From contig NZ_JAOBWS010000001.1 of assembly GCF_025245835.1 (NCBI RefSeq), positions 62,001 to 126,000 on the forward strand: a stretch of 64,000 bases of DNA. Reading direction: 5' to 3'. This document shows positions 1 through 8,560 of the stretch, in pieces. Numbering within the stretch: the first letter of the stretch is position 1; each line of letters opens with the position of its first letter. The position numbers were made by a program, and so were the translations under genes. The stretch is from Rheinheimera sp. 4Y26. GTDB lineage: Bacteria; Pseudomonadota; Gammaproteobacteria; Enterobacterales; Alteromonadaceae. The notes beneath the pieces are model-generated. The model saw only the letters and a program-made list of their open reading frames with translations, was not told where the DNA came from and did no database searches.

Positions 1-1
1 C

Positions 2-370
2 CTGATCCGGCTTGGCAGCAGTAATCTGAATTACCTGCAACAGCTCAAACGGCTGGGCGTACGCTTGTCGCTGGAACAGTTTGGTGTCGAGATGATGCCT
101 TTTGGCTTGTTAGCCCAATATCCATTTGATTTTGTCAAACTGGACCCTTCTTTTAGCCGCAGTGTGCTGCGCCATCCGCATAAAAAACAGCTGCTGGAAT
201 TGCTGCTGAACTTGTCACAGAGTTACAAATTCAGGGTGATTGCTGCCGGCGTCGACGATGCTGAATTACAGCAGCAATTGTTGGAACTGGGCTGTTGTTA
301 TTTACAGGGGCAGCTGATTCGTAATCTGCAGCAGGCGCAGGCTTCAGTCTTTCTTCAGCAGCTGGCGTAG
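2..370 (+). CDS. C-terminal fragment of a degenerate EAL-domain protein (5' end outside window)
   Basis: The reading frame is open from the left edge and stops at TAG 368-370. It resembles the last third of an EAL (c-di-GMP phosphodiesterase) domain: a strand ending [10 protein letters not shown] aligns with the usual DDFG metal-binding motif, followed by [10 protein letters not shown] (the KxD strand) and a final AAGVDD...LGCCYLQGQ segment corresponding to the AEGVE/G..LQGY end. The DDFG aspartates are replaced by EQ and the helix residues are drifted, so a catalytically dead, regulatory EAL domain is likely (CsrD-like proteins are one possibility; the N-terminus needed to decide is missing). 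Its last 27 bp overlap the 3' end of the convergent rep gene. Confidence 0.7.
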   Translation: MIRLGSSNLNYLQQLKRLGVRLSLEQFGVEMMPFGLLAQYPFDFVKLDPSFSRSVLRHPHKKQLLELLLNLSQSYKFRVIAAGVDDAELQQQLLELGCCYLQGQLIRNLQQAQASVFLQQLA

Positions 371-2362
371 CCGTTCCAGATGCGCCAGACCTGTTTGCTG
401 GCGTTGTGCTTCCGTTTTTACCGGCGCCGTGTGTTGAGCCCACTCCAAATCGTCAGAAGGCAGCTCCTGCAAAAAGCGGCTCGGTTCGGGTTTGACCACT
501 TCGCCATATTGCCGTCTTTCGCGGGCGTAGGTAAAAGTCAGCTCACGCTGGGCGCGGGTAATACCCACATAAGCTAAGCGTCTTTCTTCTTCCACATTGT
601 CTTCATCAATACAGCTTTGATGCGGCAGTATGCCTTCTTCCATACCAACCATAAACACATAAGGAAATTCAAGGCCTTTGGATGCGTGCAAGGTTAACAG
701 CTGCACCTGATCGGCATCGTCGTCTTTGTCATTGCGTTCCATCATGTCGCGCAGCGTCAGTTTGGTGACCACTTCTGACAGCGTCATGGGTTCGTGTTCT
801 TCGTCGCCTTTAAGCATTTCGCTCACCCAGCGATACAGCTCATTAACGTTTTTCAGCGCCATTTCAGCCGCTTTGGGACTGGCGCAGCTTTCAAATAAAT
901 AAGCTTCGTATTTGCTCTGGCGCAGCAGATCACGCACCGCCTCCGACGGCTCAGCCCGCACTGCATTGTCGGCAAGCTCCACCATCCAGCGGGAAAAATC
1001 ACGCACAGCCGCAAGGCTTCGGGCCGATAATTCATCGGATAATTCCGGCGCACAACAAGCTTCAAACAGGCTGATATGTAATGAATTGGCCAGGCTGCCA
1101 ATACGTTCTAAAGTGGCGGCGCCAATTTCCCGTTTGGGCGTGTTGATGATCCGCAGCAGTGCGTTGTCATCGTCCTGATTCACCAGCAGCCTTAAATAGG
1201 CCATCACATCTTTAATTTCCGGTCTGGAGAAAAACGAGGTGCCACCGGAAATTTTGTATGGAATACGGTTGGTCATCAGCGCTTTTTCAAACACCCGCGC
1301 CTGATGGTTGCCACGGTATAAAATGGCGTAGTCTTTGTAATTGCTGCGGTTTAAAAAACGGTGGGAAATAATTTCCGCTACCACTTTTTCTGCTTCATCT
1401 TCTTCGTGTTTGGTGGGCAGCACTTTGAGCGGCACACCATAACCTAAAGTGCTGAACAGCGCTTTGTCGTATTCATGTGGGTTGTTGGCAATGAGAATAT
1501 TGGCAGCCTTCAGAATACGTTCGCAGGAGCGGTAGTTTTGCTCCAGTTTAATCACTTTTAAATTGGGGAAATCTTTGCCCAGCAACACCAGATTTTGTGG
1601 TTTGGCACCGCGCCAGGAATAAATCGACTGGTCATCGTCGCCCACCACGGTAAAACGTTGCCGTTCACCCACCAGCCATTTCACCAGTTCGTACTGACTG
1701 GTGTTGGTATCCTGATATTCATCCACCAGCAAATATTGCAGCTTTTGTTGCCAGCGCTGACGCACTTCGGCATTGGCGGCAAACAACAGGGTGGGCACCA
1801 TAATTAAATCGTCAAAATCCAAAGCGTTGTAAGCGCGCAGCTGCTGGGCGTATTGGGCGTAATAATTGGCAAAACTGATGCTTTGTGCGTCCATCGCCTG
1901 GGCCATGGCTTGTTGCGGTAGAAGTAAGTCATTCTTCCAGTTGGAAATTTTGCTTTGCAGCGCCCGCAATAAATCTTTATCACCCTGCAAATCGGCTTCG
2001 GTCAGCTCTTTGAGTAAAGCCATGCTGTCCTGATCGTCAAACAGCGTAAAATTGGCCTTATAACCAATGGCTTTGTGTTCTTTTTTGATGATCTCAAGGC
2101 CAAGGGTGTGAAAAGTAGAAACAGTTAAACCGCGCAATTTGCTGCGATCAAGCTGATGACCGATCCGCTCTTTCATTTCCCGCGCTGCTTTATTGGTAAA
2201 GGTCACAGCAGCAATATGCCGCGCCGACATGCCACATTCTTCAATCAGATAAGCAATTTTATTGGTGATGACCCTGGTTTTGCCCGAGCCGGCGCCAGCC
2301 AGCACCAGACAAGGTCCGGAGATATATTTAACTGCTTCGTTTTGTTGTGGATTAAGTTTCAT
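344..2362 (-). CDS. rep: ATP-dependent DNA helicase Rep
   Basis: UvrD/Rep-family superfamily 1A 3'-5' DNA helicase, 672 aa, essentially the length of E. coli Rep (673 aa). It is known to act at the replication fork to clear bound proteins and help restart. Visible motifs: N-terminal Q-motif LNPQQNEAV, Walker A AGAGSGKT (residues 22-29), motif Ia TFTNKAA, motif [10 protein letters not shown], motif [18 protein letters not shown], motif IV EQNYRS, motif [12 protein letters not shown] and motif [15 protein letters not shown]. Rep is separated from UvrD by its start MKLNPQQ and by ending soon after motif VI. Divergently arranged from ubiK, 176 bp away. Confidence 0.97.
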   Translation of the reverse strand: MKLNPQQNEAVKYISGPCLVLAGAGSGKTRVITNKIAYLIEECGMSARHIAAVTFTNKAAREMKERIGHQLDRSKLRGLTVSTFHTLGLEIIKKEHKAIGYKANFTLFDDQDSMALLKELTEADLQGDKDLLRALQSKISNWKNDLLLPQQAMAQAMDAQSISFANYYAQYAQQLRAYNALDFDDLIMVPTLLFAANAEVRQRWQQKLQYLLVDEYQDTNTSQYELVKWLVGERQRFTVVGDDDQSIYSWRGAKPQNLVLLGKDFPNLKVIKLEQNYRSCERILKAANILIANNPHEYDKALFSTLGYGVPLKVLPTKHEEDEAEKVVAEIISHRFLNRSNYKDYAILYRGNHQARVFEKALMTNRIPYKISGGTSFFSRPEIKDVMAYLRLLVNQDDDNALLRIINTPKREIGAATLERIGSLANSLHISLFEACCAPELSDELSARSLAAVRDFSRWMVELADNAVRAEPSEAVRDLLRQSKYEAYLFESCASPKAAEMALKNVNELYRWVSEMLKGDEEHEPMTLSEVVTKLTLRDMMERNDKDDDADQVQLLTLHASKGLEFPYVFMVGMEEGILPHQSCIDEDNVEEERRLAYVGITRAQRELTFTYARERRQYGEVVKPEPSRFLQELPSDDLEWAQHTAPVKTEAQRQQTGLAHLERLRQLLKKD

Positions 2363-2538
2363 CGGTCACCCTGTGTTGCGAGGGCGCAAGTTTAGCAAAA
2401 AGCACTATGGTGCAACAGCCAGGTCTGGTGGCCCATTTGCGACAAAAGCAGGCCAGTTGCTTGAAATAGTTGTCGCCTGTCACCATCAAGGCTCGTAGAA
2501 TAAATTGTTCCGACCCAGCAGAATCCGAGGCAACCCAG

Positions 2539-2802
2539 ATGATAGATCCAAAAAAAATTGAAGACATGGCACGGCAAATTGGTGCTGCTATTCCACCGAA
2601 ATTCCGGGAAGTGGCCGACGATGTTGAAGCCAAAATTAAGGCGGTGCTGCAGGCAAAACTGAGCCAGCTGGATTTTGTGTCACGGGAAGAATTTGACGTA
2701 CAAACCCAGGTGTTACAGCGCACCCGCGCCAGATTAGAAGCCCTGGAAGCGCAGGTAGAGCAACTGTTGCAGGAAAAAAATCAGGGTAAGGACCCATCCT
2801 GA
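2539..2802 (+). CDS. ubiK: Ubiquinone biosynthesis accessory factor UbiK (YqiC family)
   Basis: 87-aa protein of the YqiC/UbiK (BMFP) family, a small membrane-associated accessory factor of the aerobic ubiquinone biosynthesis complex that works with UbiJ. The N-terminus MIDPKKIEDMARQIG is typical and the C-terminal half, with EEFDVQTQVLQRTRARLEALE, is the conserved trimeric coiled coil. The ATG at 2539 was chosen because the family starts with this MIDP-like sequence and a GAGG Shine-Dalgarno lies 8-9 nt upstream; an in-frame upstream start at 2470 lacks both. The stop overlaps the next start (TGATG), so it is likely cotranslated with the amidohydrolase. Confidence 0.95.
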   Translation: MIDPKKIEDMARQIGAAIPPKFREVADDVEAKIKAVLQAKLSQLDFVSREEFDVQTQVLQRTRARLEALEAQVEQLLQEKNQGKDPS

Positions 2803-4094
2803 TGCGGCTGCTCAGTAGCTTATTGTTTTGTAGCCTGAGCGCAGCGCCCGCTATGGGCGCAGTGGATGGTGTAGTGCTGGCCGGTTATCTGCTGGATGTC
2901 GGCAGTGGCAGTTATCAGCGTGATCAGGCGTTATTGCTCGACGGTGAGCGTATAGTCAGTATAGTGCCGGCAGCTCAGGCGCCAAAATTGCAAAATACCA
3001 TCGATTTATCTGATGCTTACGTGCTGCCAGGTTTAATCGACATGCATGTGCACCTGACCTCAGACCCGACTAAACATGGCTACCGCGCTTTAGCCGAAAC
3101 GCCACAGCGTGAAGCCATTTTTGGTGTTAAAGCCGCTGAAGTCACGTTAAAAGCCGGTTTTACCACAGTGCGAAATTTAGGCGCCGGCGGTTTTGCCGAT
3201 GTAGCGCTGCGTGATGCCATTCACGATGGTGAAACCCCGGGGCCACGGATGCGGGTGTCCGGCCCAACGATTTGTATGACCGGTGGTCATTGTGACAACA
3301 ATCTGTTGCCGCATATTTACCGTGCCCAAAGTGGCGGCGTGGCCAATGGCAGTGATGAAATCCGCAGCCGGGTGCGTGAAAACATTAAATATGGCGCCGA
3401 TGTGATTAAGTTCACCGCAACCGGCGGTGTGATGTCAAAAAACACCGACGTGAATGCAGCACAATATAGCCAGGCGGAAATGCAGGCGCTGGTCGAAGAA
3501 GCCCATGACAGAGGCCGTATTGTGGCAGCCCATGCCCATGGTTTAACGGGCATTAAAAGAGCAATCCGCGCCGGGGTGGATTCAATAGAACATGCTAGTT
3601 TTGTTGACGATGAAGCTATTGCGCTGGCAAAACAACAAGGCACTTATCTGGTGATGGATGTTTATGTCAGCGACTATATTCTGGCAGAAGGTGAAGCCGC
3701 CGGTATTTTGCCGGAATCCTTGGAAAAAGAACGTGCTGTTGGCAAAGTGCAACGGCAGAACTTTAAAAAGGCGGTACAGGCCGGTGTTAAAATGGCGTAT
3801 GGCACTGATGCCGGTGTCTATACCCATGGCCTGAATGCCCGGCAACTGTCTTATATGGTGCAGTGGGGCATGACGCCGCTGCAGGCGCTGCAAAGTGCCA
3901 CGCTTCATGCGGCCACTTTATTAAACTGGCGCGATCACAACGGCACTTTGCTGGTGGGGCAATTAAAGGCCGGTGCTTATGCTGATCTGATTGCAGTACC
4001 ACAGGACCCGTTAACCAATATCAAGGTATTAGAACAGGCACCGCTGGTGGTTAAAGGCGGGCAGTTGGTCAGTACCGGCGATCAACAGCTGTAA
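2802..4094 (+). CDS. Exported metal-dependent amidohydrolase (imidazolonepropionase / Xaa-Pro dipeptidase-like)
   Basis: 430 aa with an N-terminal signal peptide (about residues 1-19), so the enzyme probably acts in the periplasm. Amidohydrolase fold: HxH metal ligands H82/H84 in GLIDMHVHLT, bridging lysine K203 in DVIKFTATGG, H244/H246 in AHAHG, H264 in SIEHAS and the catalytic aspartate D336 in YGTDAG. The layout matches the group that includes secreted Xaa-Pro/Xaa-Lys dipeptidases and N-acyl amino-acid hydrolases. The exact substrate cannot be told from sequence; dipeptide hydrolysis is the best guess. The start codon overlaps the ubiK stop, although no functional link is obvious. Confidence 0.9.
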   Translation: MRLLSSLLFCSLSAAPAMGAVDGVVLAGYLLDVGSGSYQRDQALLLDGERIVSIVPAAQAPKLQNTIDLSDAYVLPGLIDMHVHLTSDPTKHGYRALAETPQREAIFGVKAAEVTLKAGFTTVRNLGAGGFADVALRDAIHDGETPGPRMRVSGPTICMTGGHCDNNLLPHIYRAQSGGVANGSDEIRSRVRENIKYGADVIKFTATGGVMSKNTDVNAAQYSQAEMQALVEEAHDRGRIVAAHAHGLTGIKRAIRAGVDSIEHASFVDDEAIALAKQQGTYLVMDVYVSDYILAEGEAAGILPESLEKERAVGKVQRQNFKKAVQAGVKMAYGTDAGVYTHGLNARQLSYMVQWGMTPLQALQSATLHAATLLNWRDHNGTLLVGQLKAGAYADLIAVPQDPLTNIKVLEQAPLVVKGGQLVSTGDQQL

Positions 4095-4119
4095 CAACAG
4101 CTTTAATAAGGACGCAAAA

Positions 4120-4272
4120 ATGAGCGAATTTGATTTTGATTTAGACCATCTGGACTTTGATGCCGCAGAAGAAAAAAATGCCAGACAACTGGAACTGGCC
4201 GATCAGGCTGCTGCCGATGCCGCCGCTTTGCCGGATGAAGATGATTGTGCCGGTGGTGCCTGTAAAATTTAA
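4120..4272 (+). CDS. Small acidic protein with a C-terminal CAGGAC motif, function unknown
   Basis: A 50-aa frame starts at ATG 4120 with a good AAGGA Shine-Dalgarno 6-7 nt upstream and ends TAA 4270-4272. It begins 26 bp after the amidohydrolase stop, so it is probably the third gene of the ubiK operon. The protein is strongly acidic: an N-terminal run alternating Asp with Phe/Leu (MSEFDFDLDHLDFD), an Ala/Asp/Glu-rich helix in the middle, and the tail DEDDCAGGACKI with two cysteines four residues apart. No membrane or signal segment is present. I do not recognise a named family; the Cys pair could bind a metal or form a disulfide, but that is a guess. Confidence 0.7.
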   Translation: MSEFDFDLDHLDFDAAEEKNARQLELADQAAADAAALPDEDDCAGGACKI

Positions 4273-4359
4273 CCGCCGATGCTGCTGATAAAAGCAGCGT
4301 TATATCCGGATTTACTAAATTTGTTGGCTGACCCGCTCTGCAGCGCCTGAGCGCTTGGG

Positions 4360-4365
4360 TATAAT
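4360..4365 (+). promoter_or_regulatory. Probable -10 element (TATAAT) of the glycosyltransferase gene
   Basis: A perfect TATAAT at 4360-4365 lies 31 bp before the ATG at 4397. No good -35 is visible at 16-18 bp, so this is supported by the -10 hexamer and position only. The Shine-Dalgarno is the GAGC/GGAGC near 4387. Confidence 0.5.
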
Positions 4366-4396
4366 AGAGCGCTCAAACTCTTGAGCCGGAGCGCAG

Positions 4397-5176
4397 ATGC
4401 AAACAGTGTATGGATTATGGATCGGCGGTAGCCTCAGCGCCGTCGAACAATTGGTGGTGCAGTCTTATCTGCAGCACGGCCATCACTTTGTGCTTTATAC
4501 CTACGACGGTGTGCAGCAGGTGCCGGCAGGTGCCGAAATCCGCGATGCCAATACCATCCTTGATAAACAACATATTTTTGTGAATCAGAAAGGCAGCCTG
4601 GCGCTGTTTTCCGACTGGTTTCGCTGGGAAATGTTGTATCAGCATGGTGGTTATTGGGTGGATATGGACATGGTGTGTTTGCAGAGGCTGCCGGCACAAC
4701 CTGATATCGTTTTTGGCTGGGAAAGTGAGCTGGTGGGCTCAGGTTTATTGTGTTTTCCGCCGGCCCATCCGTTTTGCCGTTTTATGGCCGACAGCTGCGC
4801 CAACCCAAACCATTGGTTACCTTATGATGATCTGCGGCTGAAGCTGAAAAAACTGGCGCGCCGTTACCTGCTTGGCAATCACAGAGGCAATGTCGGCTGG
4901 GGTGAAATTGGCGGGCCCAAGGGGCTGACCCGTGCCGTTCATTATTTTGCCTTGCAGTCTTATATCCAGCCGGAGCAGATGTTTTATCCGGTGCATTTTG
5001 CTCACTGGCAGCTGATTTATCAGGGCGGCATTGAGCTCAGTGATTTAACCGGCAGTTATACAGTGCATTTGTATAACGAAATGCTGCGTCAGCATGGTTA
5101 TGATAAAAACCAGACTTATCCGCAGCAGTCCTTGCTTGAACAGCTGAAAAGCCGTTATGGGCTGAGTCAGGGTTAG
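4397..5176 (+). CDS. GT32-like glycosyltransferase (DXD sugar-binding family)
   Basis: 259-aa cytosolic protein of the 'glycosyltransferase sugar-binding region containing DXD motif' type. Seen: the N-terminal WIGG strand, SLALFSDWFRWEMLYQHGGYWVDMD, in which the YxHGGxYxDxD pattern places the nucleotide-sugar/metal-binding DMD at residues 89-91, and a later NVGWGEIGGPKGLT segment common in capsular and mannosyl/galactosyl transferases of this family. Donor and acceptor cannot be predicted. The gene stands alone between the ubiK group and ridA, not in a polysaccharide cluster, which is somewhat unusual for the family. It has its own TATAAT just upstream. Confidence 0.85.
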   Translation: MQTVYGLWIGGSLSAVEQLVVQSYLQHGHHFVLYTYDGVQQVPAGAEIRDANTILDKQHIFVNQKGSLALFSDWFRWEMLYQHGGYWVDMDMVCLQRLPAQPDIVFGWESELVGSGLLCFPPAHPFCRFMADSCANPNHWLPYDDLRLKLKKLARRYLLGNHRGNVGWGEIGGPKGLTRAVHYFALQSYIQPEQMFYPVHFAHWQLIYQGGIELSDLTGSYTVHLYNEMLRQHGYDKNQTYPQQSLLEQLKSRYGLSQG

Positions 5177-5230
5177 GCCCTACGCTAAGCACGGGAGCTG
5201 CACCTCAGCGCGGGGCTTAACAGCAACAGA

Positions 5231-5581
5231 TCAGCCCTGATACGCTGTTACTTTAATTTCAATCAACCATGCCGGATTGGCCAGGCGGGCCTCAACAGTA
5301 GCGCGGGCCGGTGCCTGACCAGGCGCCACCCAGCTATCCCATGCCTGGTTCATGCCGTTATAGTCGGCCATGTCCGCGAGATAAATCACCGTATCCACAA
5401 TAGCGGTTTTGTCGCAGCCACATCTGGCCAGCAAAGCATCAATCTGCGCCAGCACGTCTTTGGTCTGGGCCACAATGTCACCGTCGGTACGCTCCGGCAC
5501 CATGCCGGCACAAAATATGAAGTTGCCGGCAATCACAGCTTCGGAATAACGGCTGGCAGGTAAAATACGTTGAATACTCAT
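5231..5581 (-). CDS. RidA/YjgF/YER057c-family protein
   Basis: 116-aa member of the Rid family (reactive enamine/imine deaminase fold). The protein begins MSIQRILPASRYSEAV and shows FCAGMVPE, TDGDIVAQTKDVLAQIDALLARCG, the DTVIYLADM strand and ARATVEARLANPAWLIEIKVTA, whose ...RxxVExxLxxPxxLIEI arginine and glutamate form the Rid active-site pocket. The start at 5581 is preferred over an upstream in-frame GTG/ATG because GGAG lies 8 nt upstream and the family begins here. The RidA subgroup cannot be assigned with certainty. A terminator hairpin separates it from the upstream DUF2884 gene on the same strand. Confidence 0.9.
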   Translation of the reverse strand: MSIQRILPASRYSEAVIAGNFIFCAGMVPERTDGDIVAQTKDVLAQIDALLARCGCDKTAIVDTVIYLADMADYNGMNQAWDSWVAPGQAPARATVEARLANPAWLIEIKVTAYQG

Positions 5582-5589
5582 TGGCTTAA

Positions 5590-5620
5590 CTCCAAAAAAA
5601 TGCCGCGCAGGTTGCGCGGC
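5590..5620 (-). terminator. Rho-independent terminator after the DUF2884 gene
   Basis: A 7-bp perfect stem GCCGCGC/GCGCGGC (5602-5608 and 5614-5620) with a 5-nt loop, followed on the minus strand by a run of seven T (5600-5594 region). It lies between the DUF2884 stop (5661) and the ridA start (5581) and directly abuts the ridA Shine-Dalgarno, so read-through may be partial. Confidence 0.8.
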
Positions 5621-5660
5621 GAATTCAGGAGATAAGGATAACTTGTTTAAAGCAAACTGA

Positions 5661-6485
5661 CTATTCGGTCTGACCATCTGCTGATTTGAAGCTCAGCTGT
5701 AAACCTTTTTCGCTGGTGTTGATCAGATCAAAAGCGGTCATGGCCGGTACCTGCTGCTGGATTTGCTGTTCCAGCTGGTCAAGCTGCTGCAGGTTCTGGC
5801 AAATGCTGTTGCCACGTTTTTCTAACTCAGCACCCCGACTTTCCATATCAGCTTCCAGCTCTTGGCCAAACTTTTCCATTTCCTGGCCAAACTGTTCCAT
5901 CCGTTGTTCAAAGTTACCTTCACCACGGGACATGGCCTGACCTACCATCACCAGCATAGAGCCGGTCATTTCGGTCATTGAGCTTTCGATGGCTTGTTCA
6001 AACTCTTTGGAGAATTCAGCGTCGGCATTATGTAATTTGCTGCCGTTGATGCGGATCTCATCGCCGTTTTTAATCACCAGCTGATCAATATTGCCACGCA
6101 GTTTGGCTAAAGATTTATCTATGCCCAGCTGTACGTCGCTGTTGTCACCGCCAAACTGTGTCACCACGCGGCTGATGGCTTCAGACGCCATTTGCAGTGC
6201 ATCGGCCACCAGCAGAGCGGTTTCCTGAGCCTGACCGCGCAGTCCTTGCTGATATTGTTGCAGAGCCAGTTGGGTATTGGCGTCTGTGCTGACGGCTTTA
6301 CCATCGAGGAATAACTGACCTTCGCTGTTGATCAGCCATAAAGACTGGTCGGCGCGTTGTAACTGAACTGAAGTTGGGTTTATTACTAAATCGTCTTTAA
6401 ATTGCAAAGCGCAATTTTGTGAATCAGTGGCAAAAGCAGAAAAAGACAGGCTGGCAGCGATAGCGGTGGCGATTAATGTTTTCAT
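5661..6485 (-). CDS. DUF2884 (YggN-family) periplasmic protein
   Basis: 274 aa. A signal peptide MKTLIATAIAASLSFSAFA is followed by the YggN/DUF2884 pattern: an early cysteine (QNCALQFKDDLVI), LFLDGKAV, a helical middle with QLVIKNGDEIRINGSKL, then a long charged coiled coil (EQRMEQFGQEMEKFGQELEADMESRGAELEKRGNSIC as a region) and a closing DLINTSEKGLQLS. Function is unknown; location is periplasmic by the signal peptide. The ATG at 6485 is chosen (GGGG 7 nt upstream and signal peptide directly following); a longer frame starting at 6524 has no signal peptide at its start. Divergent from cysJ. Confidence 0.85.
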   Translation of the reverse strand: MKTLIATAIAASLSFSAFATDSQNCALQFKDDLVINPTSVQLQRADQSLWLINSEGQLFLDGKAVSTDANTQLALQQYQQGLRGQAQETALLVADALQMASEAISRVVTQFGGDNSDVQLGIDKSLAKLRGNIDQLVIKNGDEIRINGSKLHNADAEFSKEFEQAIESSMTEMTGSMLVMVGQAMSRGEGNFEQRMEQFGQEMEKFGQELEADMESRGAELEKRGNSICQNLQQLDQLEQQIQQQVPAMTAFDLINTSEKGLQLSFKSADGQTE

Positions 6486-6700
6486 GGTAGACCCCTTGTG
6501 TCGGTTGATAGCAGCACATCGCAAAGGCTATGCCAGATATTAAGTTGTTGTATTTATTGATTTATTTTTTATTCGTTAAAGGTTGGCATGGCAGCGCATC
6601 GTCAGAATGACCAATTTTTAGTCAAAAAATTACAGTGTTGATGTGATGACCGCTATATAACCAAATCGCATAAAGCGGAAGGATCGATTCTTTCATTAAT

Positions 6701-6721
6701 ATCCGTATAGACGGCTAAAAT
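6701..6721 (+). promoter_or_regulatory. Candidate cysJIH promoter with a weak MetJ-like tandem box
   Basis: A possible -10 TAAAAT (6716-6721) lies 30 bp before the cysJ ATG. Directly upstream are two adjacent 8-mers, ATCCGTAT (6701-6708, 5/8) and AGACGGCT (6709-6716, 7/8), compared with the MetJ box AGACGTCT. The second 8-mer overlaps the -10. Both calls are weak taken alone. Confidence 0.35.
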
Positions 6722-6751
6722 GCGGGCAATTGAATAAAAACAGGTGTTGTT

Positions 6752-8560
6752 ATGCTTCTGGCTTCACTGAGTGCACAAGCAAGCCCGCTAAGTGCCGAGC
6801 AAGTTAAAAATTTACAGGCGCTGGTCAGCCAGCTGAATCCCATTCAACAAGCCTGGGTCAGTGGTTATCTGGCCGCGGCAGCGCAGTTGGCCGGTCAGCA
6901 GGCGGGGCCTGTGGCTGCGGCTCAGGTAGCAGAAGCGGCAACGCTGACCATTTTATATGCATCACAAACCGGCAATGCCAAAGGGGTGGCCGGAAAAATT
7001 AAAGCCGCCGCTGAGCAGCAGGGGTTTGCGGTACAGTTGCTGGATATTGCCAGTTATAAAACCAATGCACTGGCCAAAGAGAAGTTTTTAATCATCGTTA
7101 CTTCTACTTATGGTGAAGGTGAACCGCCTGAATCTGCCGTGAGTTTTCATAAGTTTTTGTTTGGCAAAAAGGCACCCCAGCTGCAGCAGTTACATTATGC
7201 AGTGCTTGGTTTGGGGGATAGCTCTTATGAATATTTCTGCCAGACAGCTTTGGATTTTGACAATAAGCTGGCGGCATTTGGTGCAACAAGGCTGCAGCCA
7301 GTGGCTTTATTGGATGTGGATTACGAAGCTCCAGCCTCTGAGTGGCAACAGCAGGCGCTGGCGCAATTTGCGCCTTTATTAACTGCGGCCAATACTGCGC
7401 CTTCAGCGCAGGTGATTGCCTGGCCTGGTGCCACTGACGGCCATCATAGTCTGTACAGCAAGCAAAATCCGCTGCTCGCTGAGTTGTCCGTCAATCAAAA
7501 AATTACCGGTCGTCATTCCAGCAAAGATGTACGCCATATTGAAATTTCGCTGTCAGGCTCAGGCCTGACCTATCAGCCGGGCGACGCCCTTGGGGTGTAT
7601 TTCCAGAATGATCCGGCGCTGGTAAACGCTATTCTGACCGCCACCGGCATTGCTGCTGCAACTGAAGTGACGCTGGATGGTGCACAAGTCTCTATTGAAA
7701 AAGCCCTCACTGAGCAGCTGGAGCTGACGCAGTCTTATCCGTCTTTTGTCGAAAAATACGCGGCAGCCACCGGCAATGCAGCCTTGCAACAGCTTGCAAG
7801 CGATAAAGCCGCGCTGCGCGAATTTTTAGCACAGCATCAAACTGCCGATGTGGTGCTGCAATTCCCGGGTTCGTTAAGCGCACAGCAGTTAGCAGATAGC
7901 CTGCGTAAACAACAACCGCGGTTATATTCCATTGCGTCCAGCCAGGCGGAAGTGGGTGAAGAAGTGCATTTAACTGTCGGTGTGGTGCGTTATGACGCTT
8001 TTGGCCACACCCATTTGGGTGGTGCTTCCGGATTTTTGGCCGAGCGTTTAGCTGAAGGCCAGCCAGTGAAGGTTTTTGTGGAACACAACGACAATTTCCG
8101 CCTGCCAGGCCATGACACACCGGTAATTATGATTGGTCCGGGTACAGGTATTGCACCTTTCCGGGCATTTTTGCAGGAACGGGATAACGCCGGTGCCACT
8201 GGCCAAAACTGGCTGTTTTTTGGTAATCCGCATTTTACCCAGGACTTTTTATACCAGGTGGAACTGCAGGATTATTTAAAACGTGGAGTGCTGAGCAAAC
8301 TCGATGTGGCTTTTAGCCGCGACCAGGCCGAAAAAATCTATGTACAGCACAAGCTGCTGGCCAAAGGGGCTGAAGTCTGGAGTTGGTTAGAACAAGGCGC
8401 CCATCTGTATATCTGTGGTGATGGCAGCAAAATGGCCAAAGACGTGCACCAGGCGCTGCTGCAAATTGCGCAACAATTTGGTGGCTTAACCGAAGAAGCC
8501 GCCGCCGATTATTTAGAACAACTGCGTGAACACAAACGTTATCAGAAGGATGTTTATTAA
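6752..8560 (+). CDS. cysJ: Sulfite reductase [NADPH] flavoprotein alpha subunit
   Basis: 602 aa, like E. coli CysJ (599 aa). It carries electrons from NADPH through FAD and FMN to CysI for the six-electron reduction of sulfite to sulfide. Domains in order: an N-terminal helical segment with [14 protein letters not shown], as in E. coli; a flavodoxin FMN domain ([36 protein letters not shown]); the FAD-binding ferredoxin-reductase domain ([18 protein letters not shown]); and the NADPH domain ([29 protein letters not shown]) ending in the typical KDVY tail. It starts the cysJIH operon; its stop overlaps the next start (TAATG). Confidence 0.97.
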   Translation: MLLASLSAQASPLSAEQVKNLQALVSQLNPIQQAWVSGYLAAAAQLAGQQAGPVAAAQVAEAATLTILYASQTGNAKGVAGKIKAAAEQQGFAVQLLDIASYKTNALAKEKFLIIVTSTYGEGEPPESAVSFHKFLFGKKAPQLQQLHYAVLGLGDSSYEYFCQTALDFDNKLAAFGATRLQPVALLDVDYEAPASEWQQQALAQFAPLLTAANTAPSAQVIAWPGATDGHHSLYSKQNPLLAELSVNQKITGRHSSKDVRHIEISLSGSGLTYQPGDALGVYFQNDPALVNAILTATGIAAATEVTLDGAQVSIEKALTEQLELTQSYPSFVEKYAAATGNAALQQLASDKAALREFLAQHQTADVVLQFPGSLSAQQLADSLRKQQPRLYSIASSQAEVGEEVHLTVGVVRYDAFGHTHLGGASGFLAERLAEGQPVKVFVEHNDNFRLPGHDTPVIMIGPGTGIAPFRAFLQERDNAGATGQNWLFFGNPHFTQDFLYQVELQDYLKRGVLSKLDVAFSRDQAEKIYVQHKLLAKGAEVWSWLEQGAHLYICGDGSKMAKDVHQALLQIAQQFGGLTEEAAADYLEQLREHKRYQKDVY

